A stretch of 64,000 bases of DNA. Origin: Nothophaeocryptopus gaeumannii (taxonomy: Eukaryota > Ascomycota > Dothideomycetes > Mycosphaerellales > Mycosphaerellaceae). Below the pieces are notes generated by a model. The model was given only the letters and a program-made list of their open reading frames with translations, ran no database searches and had not been told where the DNA came from. The stretch is taken from positions 2,046,001 through 2,110,000 of the forward strand of contig JASISA010000025.1 of assembly GCA_031771865.1 (NCBI GenBank). Reading direction: 5' to 3'. Below, one piece after another: positions 43,909 through 52,981 of the stretch (position 1 is its first letter; each line of letters opens with the position of its first letter). The translations under genes were made by a program, and so were the position numbers.

Positions 43909-45929
43909 TTCTTTTGAGGATGGGATATCCCGATAGACGGGGATGCTGTGTCGTGCGCTGTTCGATGATGTGGACTGCTGGATAAGGCGATATGCATGTT
44001 GCACGATAATTTGCCGTTGATCTGCATATTTGATCCCTGAGCTGCACAAATTATCGTTAGGATGTTCGATGGGATTGGAGAGTTCGTTGCCTGAGGCGAC
44101 CTTCGGATCTCGGCAGCTACGGAAGGCTAGACTGAAGACTCGCTTCCTGGTAGACCTGAGACGCGACGTCCTCGCGAAAACTAGCAGAGAACATCGTCAA
44201 CAGAGAAGACCAGGCCTCCGAAGTGTCACGACAGCATTGAGCCGAAAAAGGTCGACGCTGACCACATTTTCGCCTACCGTGTCGGCTCCCTTGATCATTG
44301 CACAACATCCTAAGCTGGCGACATGGTCAAGTACACGGCTTGCATAGTTATGGCTGCTTCCCATGCATTCCTTCCTGCCTCTGTATTGCCTTGCAATGCT
44401 AAATGCTCCTCACCATGGTTGCCATTGCCTGCTGGAGAGAGGGTTTGGTGGGCTTGCCGACTACCTTCGCTCTTTGGCTCCTTCTCTTTTCTTGTCCGTG
44501 CTGCGTGCTTACCTCCAGGTCCAATTCTTGATAGCAATTGCCAATCTGCCCTTGCTTCAGAAAATTACGCGCGAGCTTCGACACCGCAAAGACGAAGACC
44601 AGCAGGGCATTCTGTCAATCCAGAGGTTCCCGCCACACTTTCGAAATTCGAGCGTTCACGGCGCTCGCGTGCCAATTCCGTCCTCCAAGGTTTTCGGCTG
44701 CTCTGAGGTGAATTGATGGAAGTCGATGCCAGTCAGCAAGGGATGAGGGTCAGGGTGGTAATCTTCTGGTCTCGCTTCGCTGGGAATGACGTGCCAGTGC
44801 CCACTCTCCAGCGAATGAAAGGTGACGACGATGGTCTTTCGAGGCAGGCAGAGGGCGAGACGCTTTCGTCGAGCACTACGAAGATGTCGAGTATCGTTCA
44901 GGGGACGAAGATGGAAATGTTCTTGCGAAAGGCATGTCGGGCTCAGAGCGAACGAGCTCATTCTCGTATAGCGCCTCGTATGCATTTGGCGAAGTCTCGG
45001 GTAAGTCCTGCATCCTGCTCAGGCGCTTCGATCTGGCCTCAGGCAATGTTGATCCAAGCGCCAGCAGCGGTAGCTTTTGGAGAGGGGAAGGGGTCAATGC
45101 GGCCGTTCGAGGAGCGTGAGAACAAGTGAGGTGAGAGATGTTTTGCGTGGGTCAAGCTGTCAGAGCCATGGCCCTCCCGTCTGGATGCACCTTCAGCTTC
45201 CGACTGAGAAAGCGTTGACAGAGGTTGGTATCATTACCCACTGGCCTATCAGTACGTGACAGGCTCTCAATTGATGTGCTTGCTTGTTGATATCAGAGCG
45301 GACGGAGCGGATACTGAGGGCCATGAGTGATGACCTTGCTGTCGATGTCCTGTGGCCTTCCTTCTGTATCAAAGTTCCTGTCGCGAAAAGCTACCGAGCG
45401 CAGCGTATCAGTCCCAGCCCACGCACCTGCGAGGCTACGTAGGCATCGTGACGTTACAATATCGCATTAAAGTCTTGTCATTGGAATTAGTGTAACCTGG
45501 AGTGTGGAGGAAAGGAGGCTTGTATGCGGCACTGATGTCGAGTATCACATGAGCCGCCCGGTTAAGGAACCGACCCCGGGGTCCACCTTCCTAGCGTGGA
45601 GTTTGAGTGCGTTGCCAGGGATAAGCTGCGAGCAAACCATTAACCGGAAAAGTATCCGGCTTAGCCTCCAATAAGACCGGTATTATTTCTTCTAACGCAC
45701 TTCATGCGAGACAGAGGACTCGCTCTAGCATTTGGCGATTGCTCCGCGAAATACCGGAGGACGTTATGCAGTTGCGTAATACCCAAGTCCCATGATGTCC
45801 CAAGCGGAGTCGCGTGTTAAAGAAGGGGGATGCCCCCTTTTCGCAGGCATCAATTCCGTGGACTTCGACACCGACATCTTCTAGAATCTTGACGTGCTCG
45901 ATTGCGTCTCGTGTTGCATTGGGCGTATC
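43909..45929. other. 2-kb stretch without a supported gene
   Basis: No frame here shows a recognisable domain. On the minus strand, segments at 44656-44985 (TIVVTFHSLESGHWHVI) and 44876-45097 (SPNAYEALYENELVRSEPD) have protein-like composition in two frames and might be remnants of a small gene, but I cannot join them. Inverted repeats lie at 45559-45583, upstream of the permease gene. Confidence 0.4.
45559..45583. promoter_or_regulatory. Adjacent inverted repeats upstream of the permease locus
   Basis: CGGTT-AAGG-AACCG (45559-45572) overlaps by one base a perfect 12-base palindrome GACCCCGGGGTC (45572-45583). CGG/CCG inverted pairs are typical Zn2Cys6 binding sites. They lie ~350 bases before the permease ATG. 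Confidence 0.45.
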
Positions 45930-47544
45930 ATGTCACCTTTTAAGGCCTTCAAAGCCAATTCTGGGCACGAGCTCAAGGAGCACGAACTCGAACCCACCTT
46001 CACTCGGGACGAGGGCGAGATTGAGGACTACGACGGCCAGGACCTTGAGTCGCAGAACTCCAAGAACGACAGTGCCATTGTCCACGATGCAGTATTCGGC
46101 GAAATCAGAGAGGGCGGTCCAAACTACCGTAGCATGGGCATGCTCGTTACCGCCGTCCTGATGGCAGACTCAAATAGGACTGGGTGTCCTCAACATGCCC
46201 AGTGTCTTCGACAGACTTGGTCTCATACCCGGTGTGATGTGTGTCCTGGCCGTTGCAACGATTACGACATGGTCTGGATACTATATCGGCAGATTCAAGC
46301 TGCTCCATCCTGCAATCTATGCGATAGACGATGCTGGCCAACTCATAGCGGGTCGCTTCGGGCGTGAGACTCTGGCAATTGCGTACAATCTTTGTGAGTA
46401 GAATTATTCTCCTCTTTTGGGTGCGTTCTACCGATGCGCCCTTCAGACTGGATATTCGTTTCTGGATCTGGTCAACTTGGCATGTCCATCGCCCTGAACG
46501 CGCCGTCAGAACATGGTGCTTGTACCGCGGTATTCGTGGTTGTTGCCGCCACAGCAGGATTTCTGTGCTCCAGCATCAAAACTCTCAACGATATCAAGTG
46601 GCTCGCCTGGGCTGGGTTGACTGGCATCATGGTTGCAAGTAGGTTGCTCGTTGTGCGTCGTAAGCAAGGTGCTGTAATGACTGACGCTTTGCAGTAATAA
46701 CATTGACCATCGGTGTGGGAGTACAGGGTCGTCCTGCGGCAGCACCACAAACCGGAATTTGGGTACCCGACTACAAACTATTCGGCAGTCCGACTTCAGA
46801 CGAGGCATTCTCGGCGCTTGCTTCAATCCTTTTCGCATTCGCCGGCACACCTGCTTTCTTCGCCTTGATCTCCGAGATGAAGGATCCCAAGGATTATCCA
46901 AAGTCGTTGGCAGTCGCTGGTCACGACCACATACCTCGCCATTGGAGTCGTTGTGTACTATTATTGTGGATCCTATGTCACTTCGCCGGCCCTCGGATCA
47001 GCAGGACCTGTGTTGAAAAAGATCTGCTACGGCTTTGCGTTACCAGGTCTGCTCGTCACGACGACGCTCGTGTCCCATGTGTGTATTCTTCCTCTGTCTG
47101 TGGCTGGGTCGTGAACTGACGAGAGAGTAGATTCCTGCCAAGTACATTTTTGTGCGTTCCTTGAAAGGGACAGAACACTTGACCAGCCCAACGAAGACTC
47201 ACTGGTGCGTGTGGCTGGGCTCAACGCTTGGTGTGAGTATTGTTGCGTACATCGTCGCCAGCGCGATTCCCGTCTTCGGCACTCTGCTGTCTCTCATTGG
47301 AGCCCTGTTTGGCACGCTGATGTGCTTCATACCTCAAGCTGGTATGTGGCTCTACGACAATTGGCAAAATAAGCGTACGCTTTCGCGGAAGTTTATGGTG
47401 GCATGGTGCGTGTTCGTACTTGTGTCAGGTGCGTTCTTGATGATTGCCGGGACGTATGGTTCGGTCGTCGAGATCATGACGACGTATAAAACCACTGGAG
47501 GCTCGGCAGCATGGTCGTGCGCAGACAACTCCGGGTCATCGTAG
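45930..47544 (+). pseudogene. Neutral amino-acid permease (AAAP/Mtr-like), broken by two frameshifts
   Basis: Starts MSPFKAFKANSG at 45930 with an acidic cytosolic N-terminus. Three introns have good ends and the right phase: 46394-46446 (GTGAGT), 46639-46694 (GTAGGT), 47079-47130 (GTGTGT). The family signature reads TQIGLGVLNMPSVFDRLG, WIFVSGSGQLGMSIALN, GYYIGRF, then LKKICYGFALPGLL and FGTLMCFIPQAGMWLYDNW. Two breaks lie inside exons: near 46167 (VLMA | TQIGLG, where one base stands for a codon) and near 46911 (KSLAV | SLVTTTYLAIG). All else, including splice sites, is intact, so the damage is recent or an assembly artefact. An intact version would import neutral/aromatic amino acids across the plasma membrane. 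Confidence 0.8.
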
Positions 47545-47602
47545 CCTTGAGTGCTTGAGATCGTGTATGTAAAAGCGTATGATCGGAATGATATTCATCG
47601 AC

Positions 47603-47896
47603 TCATCCAGAACTGACGGGTGGTATGATGGCAACCTCATCTCCGGCCTGGATGTTCAGGCCTTTATCGCCCTTCGCCGCTTCTTCCTCGATGTCCACAT
47701 AGTCCAAATTCACAGTCACTGCGCTGCTGGACAGTACCTTGCTCTTTATGCCAGGGTATCTTTCCTCAAGCAGGTCATATAGCTTGCTGAGCAGCTGGGG
47801 AGCAGGGAGGAAATCGTATTCTTTATGGGTGAAAGAAGTGGAGGCGGCGAAGTAGAGAAGAGTGAAATGTCCGTCTGGAGCTTTAGAAGCACTCAT
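47603..47896 (-). CDS. cnxG: Molybdopterin synthase sulfur-carrier subunit (MoaD/MOCS2A/CnxG type)
   Basis: 97 residues from the Met at 47896 (MSASKAPDGHFTLLYFA). Ubiquitin-like ThiS/MoaD fold: LLYFAASTSFTHKEYDFLP, LLSKLYDLLEERYPGI, SAVTVNLDYVDIEEE, and the C-terminal GLNIQAGDEVAIIPPVSSG. The terminal Gly is converted to a thiocarboxylate that supplies sulfur to precursor Z during molybdenum-cofactor synthesis, needed for nitrate reductase and xanthine dehydrogenase. Most relatives end in Gly-Gly; here the penultimate residue is Ser. The Met at 47911 would add only five residues. It converges on the permease, 58 bases away. Confidence 0.88.
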   Translation of the reverse strand: MSASKAPDGHFTLLYFAASTSFTHKEYDFLPAPQLLSKLYDLLEERYPGIKSKVLSSSAVTVNLDYVDIEEEAAKGDKGLNIQAGDEVAIIPPVSSG

Positions 47897-48410
47897 GGTC
47901 CCTGTAGGCACAAGTCAGCGTATGTACGACACGTTTCATGGCTTTAAGAAGGAGCTTTGGATGCGGTAATCAGAAATATATGGTGGTCCACAGGATGCGC
48001 CTTGAAGGCTCAGGTAATACATGCTATTTTGGAAAGCATCATGTGAATGTGGTAAGATGTTGCATGTGAACGTAGACTTACCTTACTGCGCGCGGTTAGC
48101 ATGTGCGATGAATTATTGATGAAGCAGGTGAAGGCGCGACTTCGCTGTAGCCTCCTGTGATGAAAGTGAACAATTCCACGCGCATTAGAGTTTTCCCGAT
48201 AGCGAACTCTAAATGAATGCATAGAGCCTTAGACCACGATCAACGATCCTCGGCGCGTCCACGTCGTCTGCCTACATTCGCATGAATGTTCACATGCTTA
48301 TCGTCGGTCACATGCTAAGGTACAAGGCTTGCACTCTCCTCTCATCCTCGACATCTTCCTTTCCCATACCGACAACCTCGACACCGTTCTCCCAGCTTAC
48401 ACCGACCCCC
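47897..48410. promoter_or_regulatory. Divergent intergenic region
   Basis: 514 bases with the promoters of the sulfur-carrier gene and the next small gene. No motif stands out and no gene is seen. Confidence 0.4.
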
Positions 48411-48926
48411 ATGGCGAACATCACGCCCAATCCGCGTACCTGGACGCTGCGCTTTAAGCACAACCGCAGCACCATCCTGCTCGAAGTCGATCCGTTACAG
48501 AAGATGTCTAATGTGCGCACTGAGCTACTCAACGCTTTGAAAGAGACCAGTCCCGATGGCAAGCTCCGAGGCCAAGAGATCCCTCCAAACCCAGACCACA
48601 TCATGCTCGGACGCGCAGTGGATCGCAACAACCTTAGTCTGGGCTTCACCTCAATCGACAGCGTTGCAGACGGGTCCGATCCAAGCGGCAAGGGTAAAGG
48701 CAAGAGCGCTGTGGGTAGCTCTAGCAAGAGCTCCATCATCGACTGCCCACAGGGTGCAGGGTTTCGCAACGGAGATATCGTGGCATTTAAATTCACGAGC
48801 GAGTACGACATGCGCGATCACGAGCCGGAAGAAGCCGACAAGTGGGATGTCGTTGTGGCGACCCTCGAGAGCACTTACGGAGAAGAAGAGGGCCAGGATG
48901 AAGGTATCGACATGGAGGACGGTTGA
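48411..48926 (+). CDS. Small acidic protein of unknown function, possible ubiquitin-like fold
   Basis: 171 residues from ATG 48411 (MANITPNPRTWTLRFKHNRS). The first ~85 residues (TWTLRFKHNRSTILLEVDPL, VRTELLNALKETSPDG, IMLGRAVDRNNLSLGFTSID) have the strand-strand-helix-strand rhythm of a beta-grasp domain; a Gly/Ser/Lys linker follows, then GAGFRNGDIVAFKFT and an acidic C-terminus (EEEGQDEGIDMEDG). It looks like a conserved fungal protein, but I cannot name it. The frame is open upstream to 48282, with a Thr/Ser/Pro-rich leader that is unlikely to be translated. Confidence 0.75.
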   Translation: MANITPNPRTWTLRFKHNRSTILLEVDPLQKMSNVRTELLNALKETSPDGKLRGQEIPPNPDHIMLGRAVDRNNLSLGFTSIDSVADGSDPSGKGKGKSAVGSSSKSSIIDCPQGAGFRNGDIVAFKFTSEYDMRDHEPEEADKWDVVVATLESTYGEEEGQDEGIDMEDG

Positions 48927-51047
48927 AAAGCCTCAGCGAGTGGTCCAACTGGACGAACATACAACACCAATGCAATGCTGAGAGAGGTATATATTGCTGG
49001 GCGAGCCTTGAACATCCATACACGACCGAGAGCTCTATCAACAACGCCCAGATCGTCATGACTGGAACGGCAGCACGGCGGGCACAGAGACTCAGAGACT
49101 GCGACTATGACCCACACGGGTGTAATCCGTCGTCGGGTCACATTGACGGGAAGGTGCGGCCGTCGTCGCTGGATATAGCAAATGTGCGACCTCGACGCAG
49201 GCGATTTTCCACGTTCCTGGCGTTTTGACAAGCCGGGAGCACCCTGCATCCCGCTGTCAGTGCAGCAACGTGGTTCTTCACTTCACTGCACCTTTTGAAA
49301 GGCCTCAGACTCGAGAATAAAAACATCAAATTACTCACTCATATCAGAAGTAACTTTCAAACCAGGGCCTGCTAGCTCCAGTCGCACATTGTGGTGGCCT
49401 TCGTAGTTTGCTGCGCATTGTTTGCTTCTCCTGGACAATGACTGGTCACGCGAGGACTACTGCCAAGACGATCGATCTGTCCAATCTGCCAGAGATGGTC
49501 TGAAGATCTTATGCGACCCTGGTCATGCCCTCCAATTGCGGCCTGCGGGCCGTCAAAACGGAAGCCGAGGAAAGGCAGGACCCGATGGGCCAGCGTGTCC
49601 GAGCGACGAACAACCGTATTGCCTGCCCCGTATCCATGTCCCCGTACTGTCTGCCAACTCAACCTGACGACTCTCATCGTTCTGAACGTCGCTTTCGTTT
49701 ACTGTGATCCTCGGCCGTACGGTTTTGGCCCCTGGTCGATCTCTTGATTTACACTTCCTAACGGACGCGGCTACGAGCCTTTACGGGAAGAGGGATATGA
49801 ACGCAGCTGCTCTTGGACTTTCACTCTATGGTATGACACCTTCGTAGACGGTCCTGAACATGAGCAGCATCGATCTCACCGTGAGCTTTCATGGCATTCT
49901 GCAGTCAACTTCCCAGGGAAAGACTACCTGCACACCCAGGCATCGTAGGGCCTGCGCAGCACGGTCCTCATAGCCTCCATATACGAAGCACCAGCGGCTG
50001 TCTCATGCTTCGTCGGCGGATGGCTACATTGCCTTGCGGTTGTCAATGCACGTGGCCGCAGTCACGACCTGGTTCGACTTGCTGCAAGTCTCCTTGTTGC
50101 ATTCGCTGTGCAATATGTCCTGACCGGTACGTCGGGCTGCTCTGTGCGTAAAGACTGTAGTCTTGCACTTCACTGTGTGTGCTCATGTCCTAGGATCCGA
50201 TCCAGTCGACTGCACTTGTGCAGACTCAGCGTATGAATACATTCAACTTCCGACACGTATGCTAAACATCATTGATCGCGGGACCTTTATATCAACGCAT
50301 GGCGGGGCAAGGGCTTCTCGAACTAATGGCTGGAGTACGAGATTGTTGTCATAGGCCTGAGGAGCTCTCAGTGACCTTCCAATGGCCTTTGTAGACAGCG
50401 ACGCTCAGCTTTGTTTGTACGCACCTTACTGCAACAACTCTGCGACCACAACCGCGATCCACTGCACGATGCGTGAACCAGCTGCTTGGATCCTATTAGG
50501 TCTTTCAATTTTCACCAGGGCCGCATTGTTCTTTTGGCGTCAGTGCTACTAGTCGCAATGCAGCCTGAGACAGCCTTCCTCACGGCCTTGCCCATCTCTG
50601 CCTGACGCAGCCATTCCATTTGTGTCACCACCCACGCGACAATGGTTGTCCCTGTACAAACACTTCTCAGACTGCCTTTCGCTTTCGCAGAGTCTCACTC
50701 CTTCGATGTCTCTTCTCTCCTCCCCTTTCTTTGTTGCCTTGTTCACTTGCGCTTGCTACATGCCTAATGGCAGACTTATAACGATATATTTACTCGGTAA
50801 TACAAGATGCATCTGAGCTTTACGATACTGCTCGAGACTATCATACCAAATTAAACATAGCAGAGCAAAATCGTAGGCCAACACAACTTAGCATCACGAC
50901 AATCCGCTTCCGGAAGACACTTGGACCACAAGCAATCGACGCCCATACTTCAACCTACTACTCAGACAACACCTTTCAACGCAACCACCTCGGCTCCAAC
51001 TCCAAACTTGCAACCTATTGCCACCATCCCACCAAGCCAGCCACAGC
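48927..51047. other. 2.1-kb stretch without a supported gene
   Basis: Only short frames with no domain character. The start of a small spliced frame at 49797 (MNAAALGLSLYG, possible GTATGA donor) soon ends and is not convincing. A TATATA run occurs near 50784. It may hold decayed or non-coding sequence. Confidence 0.4.
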
Positions 51048-51362
51048 ATGCCCCTAACAACAATCCACTACCTATGCGGCCACACCCGCTACATCCAAGG
51101 TCGCGAATGTACCTGTTTCTACAACGCCATGCTCCGCATCAACGACCCACGCCATTACCTCGATCCTCACAGGATGTATCTCCCGTTCGGTACCCCTGTC
51201 TGCAGACACGATGAGACGGTTTATCGATCATATGAGTGTGCGGGTTGCACGGAGGCGAGGAGGAGGGAGGTTGGGAGGTGGTGGGCAAGTCAGAGGGTTA
51301 GAGCCGGGAGTTGGTGGTTTGGAGGGTATGAGGGGAGGAGAGGGAGGGAGAGATGGCGATAG
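51048..51362 (+). CDS. Small Cys/His-rich protein, unknown
   Basis: 104 residues from ATG 51048. Cysteines at 10, 21, 23, 52, 64 and 67 with His7 and His12 (HYLCGHTRYI, ECTCFY, PVCRH, YECAGC) make a plausible two-site zinc-binding pattern. The C-terminal 30 residues are Trp/Arg/Gly-rich and may be out of the true frame. There is no signal peptide, so it is not an effector-like secreted protein. The pattern of CGH and CxxC with aromatic residues recurs in small fungal proteins of unknown role; whether it is expressed cannot be judged. Confidence 0.5.
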   Translation: MPLTTIHYLCGHTRYIQGRECTCFYNAMLRINDPRHYLDPHRMYLPFGTPVCRHDETVYRSYECAGCTEARRREVGRWWASQRVRAGSWWFGGYEGRRGRERWR

Positions 51363-51618
51363 GTGGTGTAGTGGAATGTGGCAAGGTGTGATGTGGTATT
51401 ACGCGGCGAATGTGGACAAAAAAAAGGACACGTTGATCTGGAGATGGGAAAGGCCTGCGAGCATAATCTCAACGGTCATATCGTCGTGAGTGGTTATTGC
51501 TATGTACTTTGTACATCATCCTGCCATGTGCAGTCCTGTAGTGGTATCATTCCTTTCCATGCCTGTGTCTATGCCGTTTCCGTACCCTTTGAACGCCGTC
51601 CCGCTGATATCAAGATAT

Positions 51619-52722
51619 TCACTGCTTCGCCTCAGAAGACCTCCCATCATTCCCAATATCCTCAGATCCTTCAGAAGCATGACTCGGCACCTCAGTAATG
51701 GGCGGCAGCGCTGCAGCTCCATTACCCACAGGCTGTCTCCCTTCCGGAGACCATACAAGCGCCGGCTCAGGAAGTAGAGGCTGCGGATAATCGGTCCCAT
51801 CGACTCGAAGCTCTGACAACCCCCATCCGGCTTCCAGATCGTCAAGGCCAGTCCCAACTCCTCTCGTAACGGACTCGTTCCTCGATATAATGTAAGGTTC
51901 GCCATGCTCAAAAGCCCGTTCTTCGCTCGACCATTTCGAATGCTCTTTACTGCTATTCGAATCCTCTTTTGCAAGCGTTGTCGACCTCGCCTTCTTATTC
52001 GAACCGTCATTTCCAGATATGCTTCTCAGCATGCTGAACATGTCGTATGTTCTACTTCTCGCCTTTGATGCGGACCCGATCGTTCTGGGCAGTTCTGGGC
52101 TTCCAGCCGGTGGTGTGAGAAACCTCACATTATTCGGATCAAGATCCGATCGCCAAAATGACGGATAGAAGAGCGGCTTTAATATGGGTGCGTTCACGGC
52201 TAAAATTCCAGCTATGGTCTCGCGTGTTCCCCATCGATTGATTACGGTCGCCGAAGGGTGAGCTTTGAGTGTCATGACAATCCGAACTATGGCCGCAATT
52301 ATGACGAAGATTCCCGATCCGAGGAGAAGGGTCAGAGCGATTTTGCGTTTGATGGAGATTTTGAGTCGCCAGAGGAGAGGGATGGGTACGGTCAAGACGA
52401 GCGCATCGGTGAGGACGTTGAGTATCGTTGTGACGTAGAAGTTTTGGAGGCGGAGGGTGCATTTATTCCGTGGTTTCGGCGACGTCTTCCAGTTCAATTG
52501 CATCGGGAAGCAGCCGCAGGAGATGGTGAGGAAGACTGCCAGGTAGGTCGCCGCACAAATGATGGCGTATATTTTCACTAGCCGTTGTTGGTATAACCCA
52601 AATGTCAGGCGATTGAAGAAGAAGAGCATCATGAATCGTCCTGTAGGCGTATGGGTCCAGCCTCGCATGTCCATGCACGCTTCTGCGATGAAGGGCTGAA
52701 GTGTCAGGCGGGCACGAGACAT
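51619..52722 (-). CDS. Fungal rhodopsin-like (PTH11-related) membrane protein lacking its N-terminal helices
   Basis: 367 residues from Met 52722. Four clear membrane segments are present (IYAIICAATYLAVFLTISCGC, FYVTTILNVLTDALVLTVPI, IALTLLLGSGIFVIIAAIV, and a GILAVNAPILKPLFYPSFW end), matching the last four or five helices of the seven-helix fungal rhodopsin-like domain, with the Cys and NVLTDALVLTVPIPLLW hallmark. A long Ser-rich cytosolic tail follows. The expected first two to three helices are not found in any frame for 300 bases upstream (a weak frame SACPGLKKAAKRH precedes the Met). It may be 5'-truncated, or have a distant first exon. Relatives act as receptors or remain uncharacterised. 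Confidence 0.7.
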   Translation of the reverse strand: MSRARLTLQPFIAEACMDMRGWTHTPTGRFMMLFFFNRLTFGLYQQRLVKIYAIICAATYLAVFLTISCGCFPMQLNWKTSPKPRNKCTLRLQNFYVTTILNVLTDALVLTVPIPLLWRLKISIKRKIALTLLLGSGIFVIIAAIVRIVMTLKAHPSATVINRWGTRETIAGILAVNAPILKPLFYPSFWRSDLDPNNVRFLTPPAGSPELPRTIGSASKARSRTYDMFSMLRSISGNDGSNKKARSTTLAKEDSNSSKEHSKWSSEERAFEHGEPYIISRNESVTRGVGTGLDDLEAGWGLSELRVDGTDYPQPLLPEPALVWSPEGRQPVGNGAAALPPITEVPSHASEGSEDIGNDGRSSEAKQ

Positions 52723-52981
52723 AGCGTGTCGCTTGGCTGCCTTCTTCAGGCCTGGGCATGCCGAGTACCTGGGAGATGCCGAAAGATGGAGCGGCTTGTG
52801 TTCTTTGAAGCGTTGACCAGCCGCACTCGCGACTCAGAGACGCTGCAAGAGCAGTGTTCCTGACGCATGGATGGAGCAAGATGGCGGCTGATAGGAGGAG
52901 AAGTGGCAACTGGTCACAGCTGTGCTCCGATGTTCATCGTAGTGAATATTGTGGACTGAATTTACAATATCATACTACCAT

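Noticed and set aside
44656..45097. Small gene on the minus strand
   Set aside because: Two protein-like segments in different frames cannot be joined by a convincing intron, and no domain is present.
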